The notes below the pieces were generated by a model. The model did no database searches. It saw only the letters and a list, made by a program, of their open reading frames with translations, and was not told where the DNA came from. 64,000 nt of DNA from Spirochaetaceae bacterium. Its GTDB lineage: Bacteria > Spirochaetota > Spirochaetia > WTKD01. Positions 1 through 8,176 of this stretch are shown here, piece after piece. A program made the translations under genes and the position numbers. Position 1 is the first letter of the stretch. Every line of letters begins with the position of its first letter. The DNA lies in the NCBI GenBank assembly GCA_011524535.1, contig WTKD01000006.1, forward strand, positions 43,601-107,600, in the 5' to 3' direction.

Positions 1-75
1 GATCACGACGAAGAGCATGATGATCACGACGAAGAGCATGATGATCACGACGAAGAGCATGATGATCACGACGAA
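1..75 (+). repeat. perfect 21-bp tandem repeat in the ZnuA-like gene
   Basis: Three identical 21-bp units beginning GATCACGACGAAGAGCATGA, followed by 12 bases of a fourth. The array may start before the window. The unit is a multiple of three, so copy-number change would lengthen or shorten the metal-binding loop without shifting the frame. Confidence 0.95.
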
Positions 76-603
76 GCCGCAACAGGTTCCTATGACTACC
101 ACATATGGCTTGATCCATCCCTCGTTGGTGTAGTTGCTGAACATCTATTCGAAAAACTATCTGCTCTATATCCACAACACCGCACATTAATGAAAGAAAA
201 TTTGGATGAATTTCATGAAAAACTTGAAACCATCGCGTTAGATGTCGGGAATATTCTCACACCAGTACAGGAGAAATCCTTTATCGTAGTTCATGATGGC
301 ATGCAATATTTTGAAAACGCTTTTGGTTTAGAACGATCGTTTGCCCTCTTTCCTGAAGAAGCAGTAAACCTTTCGGGAAAACGAGCTACCGAACTCATAG
401 ATGAAATTGAGTCTAATGACATAAAAGTCATGTTTATAGAAAATCAATTTAGTTACGACGTCTATACCGAACTTGGAGAACAACTTTCACTTAACACCTA
501 TTCTATAGACCCTTTAGGAATAACCATAGACAGAAACAAGGATCATTATTTTGTATTGATTACATCACTCGCAGAAACGATAGCTGAAGCATTGAATAAT
601 TAG
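1..603 (+). CDS. zinc/manganese ABC transporter substrate-binding protein, ZnuA-like (5' partial)
   Basis: C-terminal 200 residues of a cluster A-I metal receptor. The frame is open from base 1, so the ORF-track start at 190 is only an internal Met and the real start lies outside the window. Visible parts are an acidic, His-rich loop made of three perfect DHDEEHD units plus a partial fourth, then the family motif HIWLDPS, a helical region, and a late conserved Asp in NTYSIDPLG that normally helps bind the metal. The His-rich loop before HxWLDP is typical of ZnuA and is thought to gather or sense zinc, so zinc is the likelier substrate than manganese. The protein is expected to be periplasmic or lipid-anchored. 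No permease or ATPase follows; the next gene is convergent, so partners would be upstream or elsewhere. Confidence 0.85.
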   Translation, partial: DHDEEHDDHDEEHDDHDEEHDDHDEAATGSYDYHIWLDPSLVGVVAEHLFEKLSALYPQHRTLMKENLDEFHEKLETIALDVGNILTPVQEKSFIVVHDGMQYFENAFGLERSFALFPEEAVNLSGKRATELIDEIESNDIKVMFIENQFSYDVYTELGEQLSLNTYSIDPLGITIDRNKDHYFVLITSLAETIAEALNN

Positions 604-626
604 ACTTGTACCAATCGCGCTCGTTG

Positions 627-1487
627 CTACTTTAATGCTATGTAGTCAATGAGCGTTTTACAAATTCGCTCTAAAGATTGTCCTTTTGTATAATCTGCAG
701 GAGCGATATATCCCGCCCGCTTATGCTTAAGCAATGTCTCTGCCTGCATACGCGCTGAAGATTTATCGGGATCATAGACCACAACCGAATGACCCCCTTG
801 ATAATTAAGCATTCTCATAGCAGCAACGTCCGTTTCTCCGTCTCCAATATATATCATTCGAGAAAAGGGGATAGGACGGTATTCTTCTGGAAAAAATGCA
901 TTTAATTCTGTATCATCCCATAACTCGAAGGATCCTTTGTTGATACGAAACAAAAATTGGACCTTATTGGTATGGTTGATTGCAAGGGCCGGCCACGTTG
1001 CATGTCCTTGGTCATCAAAAGCAAATGAAGAAGCAAAAATATGAGAAAAATACTTTGCAATTGGAACTCCGAGTATCATCTCCCTTGGGCCACAAGAGAC
1101 AATAGCGTGCTCAACCAAATAGTCATGCTTTTTTGCATAATTGTTGATTCGCTTAAACCAATCATCGAGGCCAGCGAACAATCGCGCTTTTTGACCCGAC
1201 TGAGAAAAAACCTCCCTTGTTAGCAAAACTTTCGATTGTTGTGCCTTTTGAATAGTAAGCCACATATACGCCAATATGGCATCCATATCATGCGTTTTTG
1301 CAAGTTCATGGGCTTCTCTCCAAAAAGATTCTGAATCTACCCCTATTTTCTTAAAGAACACATCCTCCTGAATATTCCCACGAGCCAATGTTCCATCAAA
1401 GTCATATATAATAACTATGGTTCTGCATTTTTCTTCAGTTAATTTTCGTTTCTCTTCATACAATGCATGAGATCGAGTAGGGAGCAT
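627..1487 (-). CDS. HAD-superfamily hydrolase (phosphatase-like)
   Basis: 286-residue soluble haloacid-dehalogenase-fold protein. Motif I is YDFDGTLA near residue 28, with the nucleophile and acid/base Asp pair. A Ser-containing motif II lies in IVSCGPREM, and motif IV is YIGDGETDVAAM near residue 215, which supplies the Mg-binding Asp residues. The layout with a helical cap between motifs I and II resembles phosphoserine-phosphatase-like HAD proteins, but the substrate cannot be told. The first 25 residues before the core are unusual for the family, and no good ribosome binding site precedes the ATG, so the start is uncertain. It is convergent with the ZnuA-like gene and divergent from the DUF1697 gene. 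Confidence 0.75.
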   Translation of the reverse strand: MLPTRSHALYEEKRKLTEEKCRTIVIIYDFDGTLARGNIQEDVFFKKIGVDSESFWREAHELAKTHDMDAILAYMWLTIQKAQQSKVLLTREVFSQSGQKARLFAGLDDWFKRINNYAKKHDYLVEHAIVSCGPREMILGVPIAKYFSHIFASSFAFDDQGHATWPALAINHTNKVQFLFRINKGSFELWDDTELNAFFPEEYRPIPFSRMIYIGDGETDVAAMRMLNYQGGHSVVVYDPDKSSARMQAETLLKHKRAGYIAPADYTKGQSLERICKTLIDYIALK

Positions 1488-1613
1488 ATCACACTGTACG
1501 TCAGGATTTACAGAGATTCAAGCTTCCTTTCTTTAGCAAAAAAAGGATATATATTACCATAACGCAGATATGCCAATATGCAAATCTTTAACTGTACATT
1601 TTGAAAAGCTCCT

Positions 1614-2147
1614 ATGGAATTAAAAACATTAATCACCCTCCTTCGTGGCATAAACGTAGGGAGAGCAAATCGAATCAGCATGAAAGAACTAAATGCGATT
1701 TTCTTACAGGCAGGATGCCAAGCCTGTAGTACATACGTTCAAAGTGGGAATGCTTGTGTGGTCCATGAATCAAAAAGGCAACTGATCGATCAGATTTCCC
1801 CTATTTTTGCAGAGCGTTTCGGCTCACTCGTTGCGCTATTTGTGTATACCTCCGAAGAATGGGGAAATATAATAAAGAATCTTCCCTATCCAATCGAACC
1901 TATGCCCTATGTAACATTTATGCAAACAGAGATATCTCCTGATCAACTCGAGAAAATTCGCAGTACACTCGAACCAACAGAATCGATTACATTCCAGGGC
2001 TCCTGTTTGTATTACACCGGAAAAACACCAGGCACATCCAAATTCAGCAATACATGGGTCGAACAATGCACTCAAAGTCTCACAACAACACGAAACTGGA
2101 ATACAGTCACAGCCATGCAAACAAAAATCCAATCATTCTATTGCTAA
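1614..2147 (+). CDS. DUF1697 family protein
   Basis: 177 residues, close to the usual family length of about 180. The N terminus (TLITLLRGINVGRANRISM) and the following Lys-Glu-Leu and TYVQSGNACV segments are the signature of DUF1697, a small soluble family with two ferredoxin-like halves and no established function. The C-terminal part ends with the family-like TTRNWNTV segment. It is a single-gene unit, divergent from the HAD gene and convergent with the GH3 gene. A Shine-Dalgarno match before the ATG is poor, but conservation starts at residue 5, so the start is well placed. Confidence 0.8.
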   Translation: MELKTLITLLRGINVGRANRISMKELNAIFLQAGCQACSTYVQSGNACVVHESKRQLIDQISPIFAERFGSLVALFVYTSEEWGNIIKNLPYPIEPMPYVTFMQTEISPDQLEKIRSTLEPTESITFQGSCLYYTGKTPGTSKFSNTWVEQCTQSLTTTRNWNTVTAMQTKIQSFYC

Positions 2148-2220
2148 TCCATCGGTGAAAATCCTCTCTTACACCACAGTGCTAGACCGCCCCGACTAAT
2201 TGGGGTGGCAGGATTGTTCA

Positions 2221-3549
2221 TTATTGAAGTTTTCTAACCAACTCTCTATATAGTGATTGGCTTTCTGCTGTGCCAATATATGACCCAGTAGGCATCTTGT
2301 ATAAAGAAGCAAATCCATCACCATCAATCTGTATGAGTTCTTGCTTCATTTTTGCGTACAATATCCTTCTCACCGATTCATCGATGCGTTCTTCTGATAG
2401 TTTTCCTGATCCGATTGCTTGCAGCAATGCGGCCCTCGCTCGCGTCATACTCGCAGGTTTTAGCAATATGTCATTGCCCGCCTGCACGGCTAATACAAAA
2501 ATGTCTTCTGATGAAACCGCCCCCACTACTCCCCTCATTCCCAAAGAATCTGTGATAGCTAATCCAGAAAACTTCAACTGTTCGCGCATGAGAACTTTCA
2601 ACTGGGGCGAAAGACTTGTCGGAAGCTCGTCATCAAATATATTTTTATATACAACATGCGAACTCATAAGAGCATCTGCGCCTGCATTTAACCCAGCTCG
2701 GAATGGACCGACTGCATCCATAATTTCTTCGACGGAATCATAACTCACCGTAACTTCTTCGTGAGTATCAGCTTGTGCCCCTCCCTGACCAGGGAAATGC
2801 TTCAATACAGCACTCACATTTTCAGATTGCAAACCCTCAACATATGCACTTACCATCCTGCTTACAAGAGCTCTATCATTACCAAAGGCACGATCGCCAA
2901 TTGAAGCATTATCTGGGTTCGTAAGAACATCAGCGAGAGGAGCAAGGTTCATCGTAATCCCCAAGGAACGCAACTGCTTGCCCGTATGCTGTGCAAGTTT
3001 CTCTATAAATGCTGCATCGTCTATAGACGCAAGTACGGCGGGAGAAGGATGATTCTTCATTAGAGGATCATCAATATCTTTAAGACGATTGACTCTTCCC
3101 CCTTCATAGTCGATGGCAACTGTGGCAGGAATGTTCATGTTCTCCTGTATGGTATGAAGCAGGGTTTTAATCTGTTCTGCAGAACGAATATTTTCACGAT
3201 ATACAATAATTCCGCCCGGTTGCAAATCAGAAATACTATTGATATAGTCTTGATTTGCCGCTGTTATGAATGAGCCCCGTGAAATCATCGGAATCATAAA
3301 CAACTGAGATACTTTTTCTTCCAAAGACATGGTCTCAATAAACATGTCTACGTACTCACGAGATCCCACTAGCCCTTCGATACCAGAAGGAGGGGTTACG
3401 GTTTCAAGCTCAAGTTCTGTCTGTGTTGTCGCTGATTCTGGAGATGAAGGGATAATTCCGTCAGAAAGATCGTATACCTGCGCATCCGATTGGCAAGATA
3501 TCAGCCCGATGAGCATGCATGCCACAAAACATTTCGCTATATATTTCAT
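2221..3549 (-). CDS. GH3 beta-N-acetylhexosaminidase-type lipoprotein (NagZ-like)
   Basis: 442 residues. A lipoprotein signal peptide ends in the lipobox LISC with Cys19, so the enzyme is probably anchored in a membrane facing the periplasm. The catalytic TIM barrel carries the GH3/NagZ motif KHFPGQGGAQADTHEE, whose Asp-His dyad is the NagZ-type acid/base, and the nucleophile Asp in ITDSLGMRG. Family knowledge: these enzymes release N-acetylglucosamine from peptidoglycan fragments or chitooligosaccharides. NagZ is usually cytoplasmic in Gram-negative bacteria, so the lipid-anchored form fits peptidoglycan recycling or extracellular GlcNAc scavenging. A strong AAAGGAG sits 7 bases before the ATG. 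Confidence 0.88.
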   Translation of the reverse strand: MKYIAKCFVACMLIGLISCQSDAQVYDLSDGIIPSSPESATTQTELELETVTPPSGIEGLVGSREYVDMFIETMSLEEKVSQLFMIPMISRGSFITAANQDYINSISDLQPGGIIVYRENIRSAEQIKTLLHTIQENMNIPATVAIDYEGGRVNRLKDIDDPLMKNHPSPAVLASIDDAAFIEKLAQHTGKQLRSLGITMNLAPLADVLTNPDNASIGDRAFGNDRALVSRMVSAYVEGLQSENVSAVLKHFPGQGGAQADTHEEVTVSYDSVEEIMDAVGPFRAGLNAGADALMSSHVVYKNIFDDELPTSLSPQLKVLMREQLKFSGLAITDSLGMRGVVGAVSSEDIFVLAVQAGNDILLKPASMTRARAALLQAIGSGKLSEERIDESVRRILYAKMKQELIQIDGDGFASLYKMPTGSYIGTAESQSLYRELVRKLQ

Positions 3550-3600
3550 TTTTTTCTCCTTTGATGTCTGTCTTCACTCGTACAATTCTCACATAAATAT

Positions 3601-3628
3601 ACTATACTTTTAATACCTATTATGTCCA
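3601..3628 (-). promoter_or_regulatory. predicted sigma-70 promoter of the GH3 gene
   Basis: On the minus strand, TGGACA and TATAGT are separated by 16 bases, about 50 bases upstream of the GH3 start codon. Prediction from consensus only. Confidence 0.4.
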
Positions 3629-3761
3629 TTGTATTAATAATTATTCATACAAATCTTTTTAATGATCCGCTGATACGCCCAATTTCTACCCATTCTTGAT
3701 GCTATTTACCTTTATACAACCCCAAAAATGTTTTTTTCTTAGACTTCAATCCACTCTCTGA

Positions 3762-4595
3762 TTATGCACGAGATACCATACCCTCTGGCGGTTTCTTACC
3801 AGAAATCTTTCGCATGTATCGATAGGTCACTACCGCAAATACTAGGGCTGATACCACACTCAAGATACTAAATCCCACGCGTATACTCGATCCTAAAAAT
3901 AAATAGAGCCCCCCTTTTGTAAGAATATATAACACAAACGCTATATTCATGTCGATCTGGCGCTGTTTTCGATTAAAAACACCCGCGATAACACAAAAGA
4001 TCAAAAGGAGCCCATAAAAATAGTTGAAATATAGCCCGCGGCTCACGCTATTCATGATACTAACCCCAAGAACCGTAGGATCTATCGGTATTTGGGTTGC
4101 CATAAGTCCTACTAATATTGCTACCACTAGGGATAATGATCGATATGTTGTTATTGATGTTGTCCTTCCATACATACCAAACAGCATAAGAAACATCGTA
4201 GACAATACCATACCAAACACGTATAGGCGGGTAAAGTTCACCAAATACTGATAAGAAAATTCCAAATCAATGCCCCACCAGATCCACTGCGGAATAAGGT
4301 CAAATATGCTCAATAAGAGAAGCAAAAACAGATAGTACATTTCGGCATTTGTGTTTTTTGTCATCCCACGCCACATACCAACTGCGGTGCAGATCATGCA
4401 CATAACAGAACAATATACAAGGATTATTTGAATATTTATGTTTGGAAGGTCTTCTAATGCCGAGCCAACAATAATTGCAATCCCTTCTGAATTCTGCATG
4501 ATGCTATATATCCCTTGTATCGTTGAAGCGAGTACACCCAAGATAGCAATCAATGCAAAAACACCCGAACAAATGACGAAAATCATCTGACGCAT
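3762..4595 (-). CDS. multi-pass membrane protein of unknown function
   Basis: 277 residues with about eight hydrophobic segments, starting with an N-terminal helix (ICSGVFALIAILGVLAS) and ending in a short basic tail. No catalytic, transport or sensor motif was recognised, so no function is assigned. It is divergent from the DUF2259 gene and stands alone. Hydrophobicity along the whole reading frame and ordinary codon use support a real gene. It could be a spirochaete-specific membrane protein. Confidence 0.65.
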   Translation of the reverse strand: MRQMIFVICSGVFALIAILGVLASTIQGIYSIMQNSEGIAIIVGSALEDLPNINIQIILVYCSVMCMICTAVGMWRGMTKNTNAEMYYLFLLLLLSIFDLIPQWIWWGIDLEFSYQYLVNFTRLYVFGMVLSTMFLMLFGMYGRTTSITTYRSLSLVVAILVGLMATQIPIDPTVLGVSIMNSVSRGLYFNYFYGLLLIFCVIAGVFNRKQRQIDMNIAFVLYILTKGGLYLFLGSSIRVGFSILSVVSALVFAVVTYRYMRKISGKKPPEGMVSRA

Positions 4596-4665
4596 ACACG
4601 AATATACGACATTGGTGCAAAAAATTCTACATTTTCGATGGTATTGATCGACATATAATGTAGAT

Positions 4666-5349
4666 ATGTGTAGGTTGCGTCATGTGTACATGTTAGGATT
4701 TCTTTTTGTTGCGTTCTTCGTTCATGCAACCGATTATGCAGAGTTCGTAAACTTGGGATTTTCCAACGATTCAAAATATTTTATGTTTTCGCAGTATGGG
4801 CATGTAGACGATGATATCTTCGCCGAATTGATCGTAGTAGACGTTGAAAAAAACAGATACGCACCAAGCGGATATTTCTATGAACAATTCTCGGGTCCAT
4901 TTCCGGTCGGACAAACCGGTCAAGGCGCCATGCTCACAACATTGGCCAACAATAACGGTCTGAGAAATCGTTACAATATAGATCATGTCGAAACCGGGCG
5001 GATAATCTACTTTTCTCTTCTGGATAATCCAAAAAGCGATATCCAGTTCCGAGACACTGTAACCAACACTCAATATTCTGTATTGCTTACTCAGAGCAAT
5101 ATTCAAGCAACCTCAAGTATTGAGAGCAGTTTTTCAATAGAATTAACAACAACCCATCCTGAGGGAGGGCAACGTTTTTTTAAAATCGGGGAACCACACC
5201 GATACCGCGAGAACGTACAAGAATACTCTATACAACAAATCATTACATCAGAAGACAACCGGACCTTGGTGTTTCTAATCGCCATGAAAAAAAATGTTGC
5301 TGGAAAAATCTCATTCCGCTATATGGTTGAAACCGTTGTTATACGCTAG
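4666..5349 (+). CDS. DUF2259 family predicted secreted protein
   Basis: 227 residues with an N-terminal signal peptide (hydrophobic core LGFLFVAFFVHA, cleavage likely after HA). The segment FVNLGFSNDSKYFMFSQYG followed by VVDVEKN is the pattern I recall for DUF2259, a family of predicted secreted proteins found mainly in Treponema-like spirochaetes. No function is known. The start could be the given ATG or an in-frame ATG eight codons later (MLGFLF). The stop lies 9 bases before proS, so the two genes are probably co-transcribed, although no functional link is known. Confidence 0.72.
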   Translation: MCRLRHVYMLGFLFVAFFVHATDYAEFVNLGFSNDSKYFMFSQYGHVDDDIFAELIVVDVEKNRYAPSGYFYEQFSGPFPVGQTGQGAMLTTLANNNGLRNRYNIDHVETGRIIYFSLLDNPKSDIQFRDTVTNTQYSVLLTQSNIQATSSIESSFSIELTTTHPEGGQRFFKIGEPHRYRENVQEYSIQQIITSEDNRTLVFLIAMKKNVAGKISFRYMVETVVIR

Positions 5350-5358
5350 GATGATACC

Positions 5359-6786
5359 ATGTCAGATTCGATCACACCCCGCTCAAAAGACTATTCAAAC
5401 TGGTATCTTGATATAATCCTAAAGGCTAAATTGGCTGACTATTCTCCTGTCCGCGGATGCATGGTAATTCGACCAAGAGGCTTCGCCATCTGGGAAGCCA
5501 TCCAATCCCAACTCGACAGGATGTTCAAAGAATCTGGACATTTAAATGCCTATTTTCCTCTACTTATTCCTGAAGAGTACATTCAGAAGGAAGCAGACCA
5601 CATCGAAGGATTTGCACCAGAACTAGCAATAGTAACCCACGGAGGCGGAGAAAAGCTTGAAAAGCCCTATATAATTCGCCCTACCTCGGAGACAATCATC
5701 TGGAGCATGTATAAACAATGGATACATTCATACAGAGACCTCCCTCTATTACTTAACCAATGGGCGAATGTCATGCGCTGGGAGAAACGAACTCGATTAT
5801 TTCTAAGAACAACCGAGTTTCTATGGCAAGAAGGGCACACTGCTCATGCAACAAAAGAAGAAGCCCAAGAAGAAACCCAGCATATATTTGAGATATACAA
5901 AAACTTTGCCCACAACTACATGGCGATGTATTGTATCGGCGGGAAAAAAAGTGAATCAGAAAAATTTGCAGGCGCAGTCGAGACATATTCCATCGAATCG
6001 CTGATGCAAGATGGCAAGGTTATTCAAGCAGGAACTTCACATTTTCTTGGTCAAAATTTTGCTCGCGTCTTCGATGTGCAGTTTCAGTCCGAACAGGGAA
6101 GTCAGGAATATGTTTGGGCTACCTCTTGGGGAGTTTCTACGCGGCTTATTGGCGCATTGATCATGGCTCATTCCGATGACAAAGGGCTCCTCCTTCCACC
6201 GAGACTCGCTCCAACTCAGATTATTATTCAAGCAATCTATCGTGAAAATACGAAAAATGAAGTACTCACATGCGCACAGAGTATTTTTGATGAATTATCT
6301 GAATCATTCAGATGTGTGCTCGACACAGATGCTCGTCATTCTCCTGGATGGAGATTTGCCGAATCAGAATTACAAGGTATTCCAATACGTATAGAAATCG
6401 GACAAAAAGATATAGAAAAAAATTCATGCCTTGTATCAAGACGCGATACCGGTGAAAAAAACGCGATCCCACGTAATGCTCTGGGCTCTGCTATTGCCCC
6501 GTTGCTGAATGCAATACAAACAAATATGTTTGAACGGCACAAAGCATTCACAGAAGAACACACCCACACACCCGATAATTACACCGAGCTAAAATCGCTA
6601 TTTGAAGGTCCAATTCCGGGATACTGTATTATCCCCTGGGATGGAGAACTTTCTTCCGAACAAAAACTAAAAGAAGACACCAAGGCGACAATCCGAGCAA
6701 TACTCGATCAACCTCCTCCGCGTAGCACCTGTATAATCAGCGGACGCCCCGCAAAACAATGCGTTATCGTGGGAAAAGCTTATTAG
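5359..6786 (+). CDS. proS: prolyl-tRNA synthetase, archaeal/eukaryotic type
   Basis: 475-residue class II aminoacyl-tRNA synthetase that charges tRNA-Pro. Motif 1 lies in [16 protein letters not shown], motif 2 in [19 protein letters not shown], and motif 3 in the arginine-containing LLLPPRLAP region. It lacks the long bacterial insertion domain between motifs 2 and 3 and ends in Tyr (VIVGKAY), both marks of the archaeal/eukaryotic-like type 3 enzyme also used by Borrelia and Treponema. The C-terminal zinc-domain cysteines look incomplete: Cys occurs only in GYCIIPW, STCIIS and KQCVIV, so zinc may be absent. It is placed right after the DUF2259 gene with an AGGA upstream. Confidence 0.95.
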   Translation: MSDSITPRSKDYSNWYLDIILKAKLADYSPVRGCMVIRPRGFAIWEAIQSQLDRMFKESGHLNAYFPLLIPEEYIQKEADHIEGFAPELAIVTHGGGEKLEKPYIIRPTSETIIWSMYKQWIHSYRDLPLLLNQWANVMRWEKRTRLFLRTTEFLWQEGHTAHATKEEAQEETQHIFEIYKNFAHNYMAMYCIGGKKSESEKFAGAVETYSIESLMQDGKVIQAGTSHFLGQNFARVFDVQFQSEQGSQEYVWATSWGVSTRLIGALIMAHSDDKGLLLPPRLAPTQIIIQAIYRENTKNEVLTCAQSIFDELSESFRCVLDTDARHSPGWRFAESELQGIPIRIEIGQKDIEKNSCLVSRRDTGEKNAIPRNALGSAIAPLLNAIQTNMFERHKAFTEEHTHTPDNYTELKSLFEGPIPGYCIIPWDGELSSEQKLKEDTKATIRAILDQPPPRSTCIISGRPAKQCVIVGKAY

Positions 6787-6821
6787 CCGAACATATTCCA
6801 ATAACACGTCCATATATATCG

Positions 6822-8081
6822 CTATCCATCTCTGTTCAAAACAAAATGTCTATCCTTGATAAAGGAAGTCTCTCTGGATTCTTCGACTACGCGTTCTTTT
6901 TTTAGTACCAAGACAAACATAACCCCCGCACAATCAAGTGCAGCTGCCAGGCGTTGTAGAATAGCCAGCATCGGATAAAGAATAAAATACATAGAAGAAC
7001 CTACCCCCAACAGTGGAGGGGCGATACTTGCGAGAACAAGGATGAAATTATTATAAGGGTTATTAAAGAGAAGAATTGTAAAAAAAGGAACGCCCAGAAT
7101 AACGATGAGGGTTTGTGTAAATGTTATCGTTAACGCACTATAGGAACGAAGAATAACAATGCAACACAGTGAAACTACAAACACAGTCCCTAACCTAAAG
7201 AGCAATGTGCTTGCAATCAGCCTTGATGAATACATGGGATGCGGAAAGGAAAACGATTCACTTGTACTCCGATACATACTCGGCAAACTGTAAAGAACAT
7301 CCCCAGTAGACAAGGCAAATAACATAGGTGGCACTATGGATGTAATCCACAGCCGATACATATTTTCTTTTCTGAAAACATTAAGAAGTAGTGGCAATAT
7401 TCCAAATATAATTACACTAATGGATAGGGCGACAATCAAAAATAGCGATGTAAAAACCGATTCAGAAAACAAGTCAAGCGCTTTCCACACGGTATCACTC
7501 CCGAGAACAATAAGAAATCCGGCGCAAACAGTGGTTGATATCCGCAATAATTGCCATACTGCATACCAGCTCAATTCCAAAAATTTGGCCACACTGTTCT
7601 TGCCAAGTTTTTTTTCCGTGAGCGCTAAACACGCTATCAGTATAGCTGCGACACAGAGCGGCAGCACGTTATCAGTTTGCGGCAGGAGTAATTCAAATCC
7701 ATTAGCTGGGAACATCTGTTGTAATGTATCAAATAGGGTTTGTTGTTCAAGCAAGATTTCGCTCTGGAACTGGGGTGGGAGACGATCCGAAACAAAAAAA
7801 ACCCCTACAAGATATCCAAAAAAACTCCCACACAAAAAAAGCACCAGTATTAGAATAAGAATACTGGCAACGTTTTTTATCTGTTGCCTACGCTGCACCG
7901 CAGCGATCATGGAAAGGGGAAGCCCAGCGACAATTACAAAACTCAAAACAAATCGACCAACTATTCGCATAGTCTCGACAACTTCGGGATAATAATCAGC
8001 AACAAATCCACGTAGGCCAGGAATATAGGCAAGGACAATACCTATAGCAAACCCTACTACACTTTGAATCCATAACTTCAT
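6822..8081 (-). CDS. dicarboxylate/amino acid:cation symporter family (SDF) protein
   Basis: About 419 residues with multiple membrane helices and a GltP/DctA-like layout: an early helix pair, the SFVIVAGLPLSMIAAV segment resembling the family's FxxLLKMLVxPLV region, and two re-entrant-loop-like stretches. The canonical NMDGT motif of helix 7 is not visible, so the substrate is unclear and the protein may be a divergent subgroup. I moved the start from 8102 to the ATG at 8081, because a near-perfect GAGGAGGT lies 3 bases upstream of it, whereas the longer form would start inside that Shine-Dalgarno. It is convergent with proS and divergent from nadE. Confidence 0.7.
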   Translation of the reverse strand: MKLWIQSVVGFAIGIVLAYIPGLRGFVADYYPEVVETMRIVGRFVLSFVIVAGLPLSMIAAVQRRQQIKNVASILILILVLFLCGSFFGYLVGVFFVSDRLPPQFQSEILLEQQTLFDTLQQMFPANGFELLLPQTDNVLPLCVAAILIACLALTEKKLGKNSVAKFLELSWYAVWQLLRISTTVCAGFLIVLGSDTVWKALDLFSESVFTSLFLIVALSISVIIFGILPLLLNVFRKENMYRLWITSIVPPMLFALSTGDVLYSLPSMYRSTSESFSFPHPMYSSRLIASTLLFRLGTVFVVSLCCIVILRSYSALTITFTQTLIVILGVPFFTILLFNNPYNNFILVLASIAPPLLGVGSSMYFILYPMLAILQRLAAALDCAGVMFVLVLKKERVVEESRETSFIKDRHFVLNRDG

Positions 8082-8176
8082 ACTACCTCCTCTTGCAATC
8101 AAGATATATGCTTAGACCTTGGTCGAAAAGTATCTATACCTTAAAACAAATTATATGATATCTTGTTAAAACCACT

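Noticed and set aside
2187-2208. GC-rich hairpin CCGCCCC/GGGGTGG between DUF1697 and GH3 genes
   Set aside because: Short stem with a wobble pair and no T-run on either strand; not called as a terminator.
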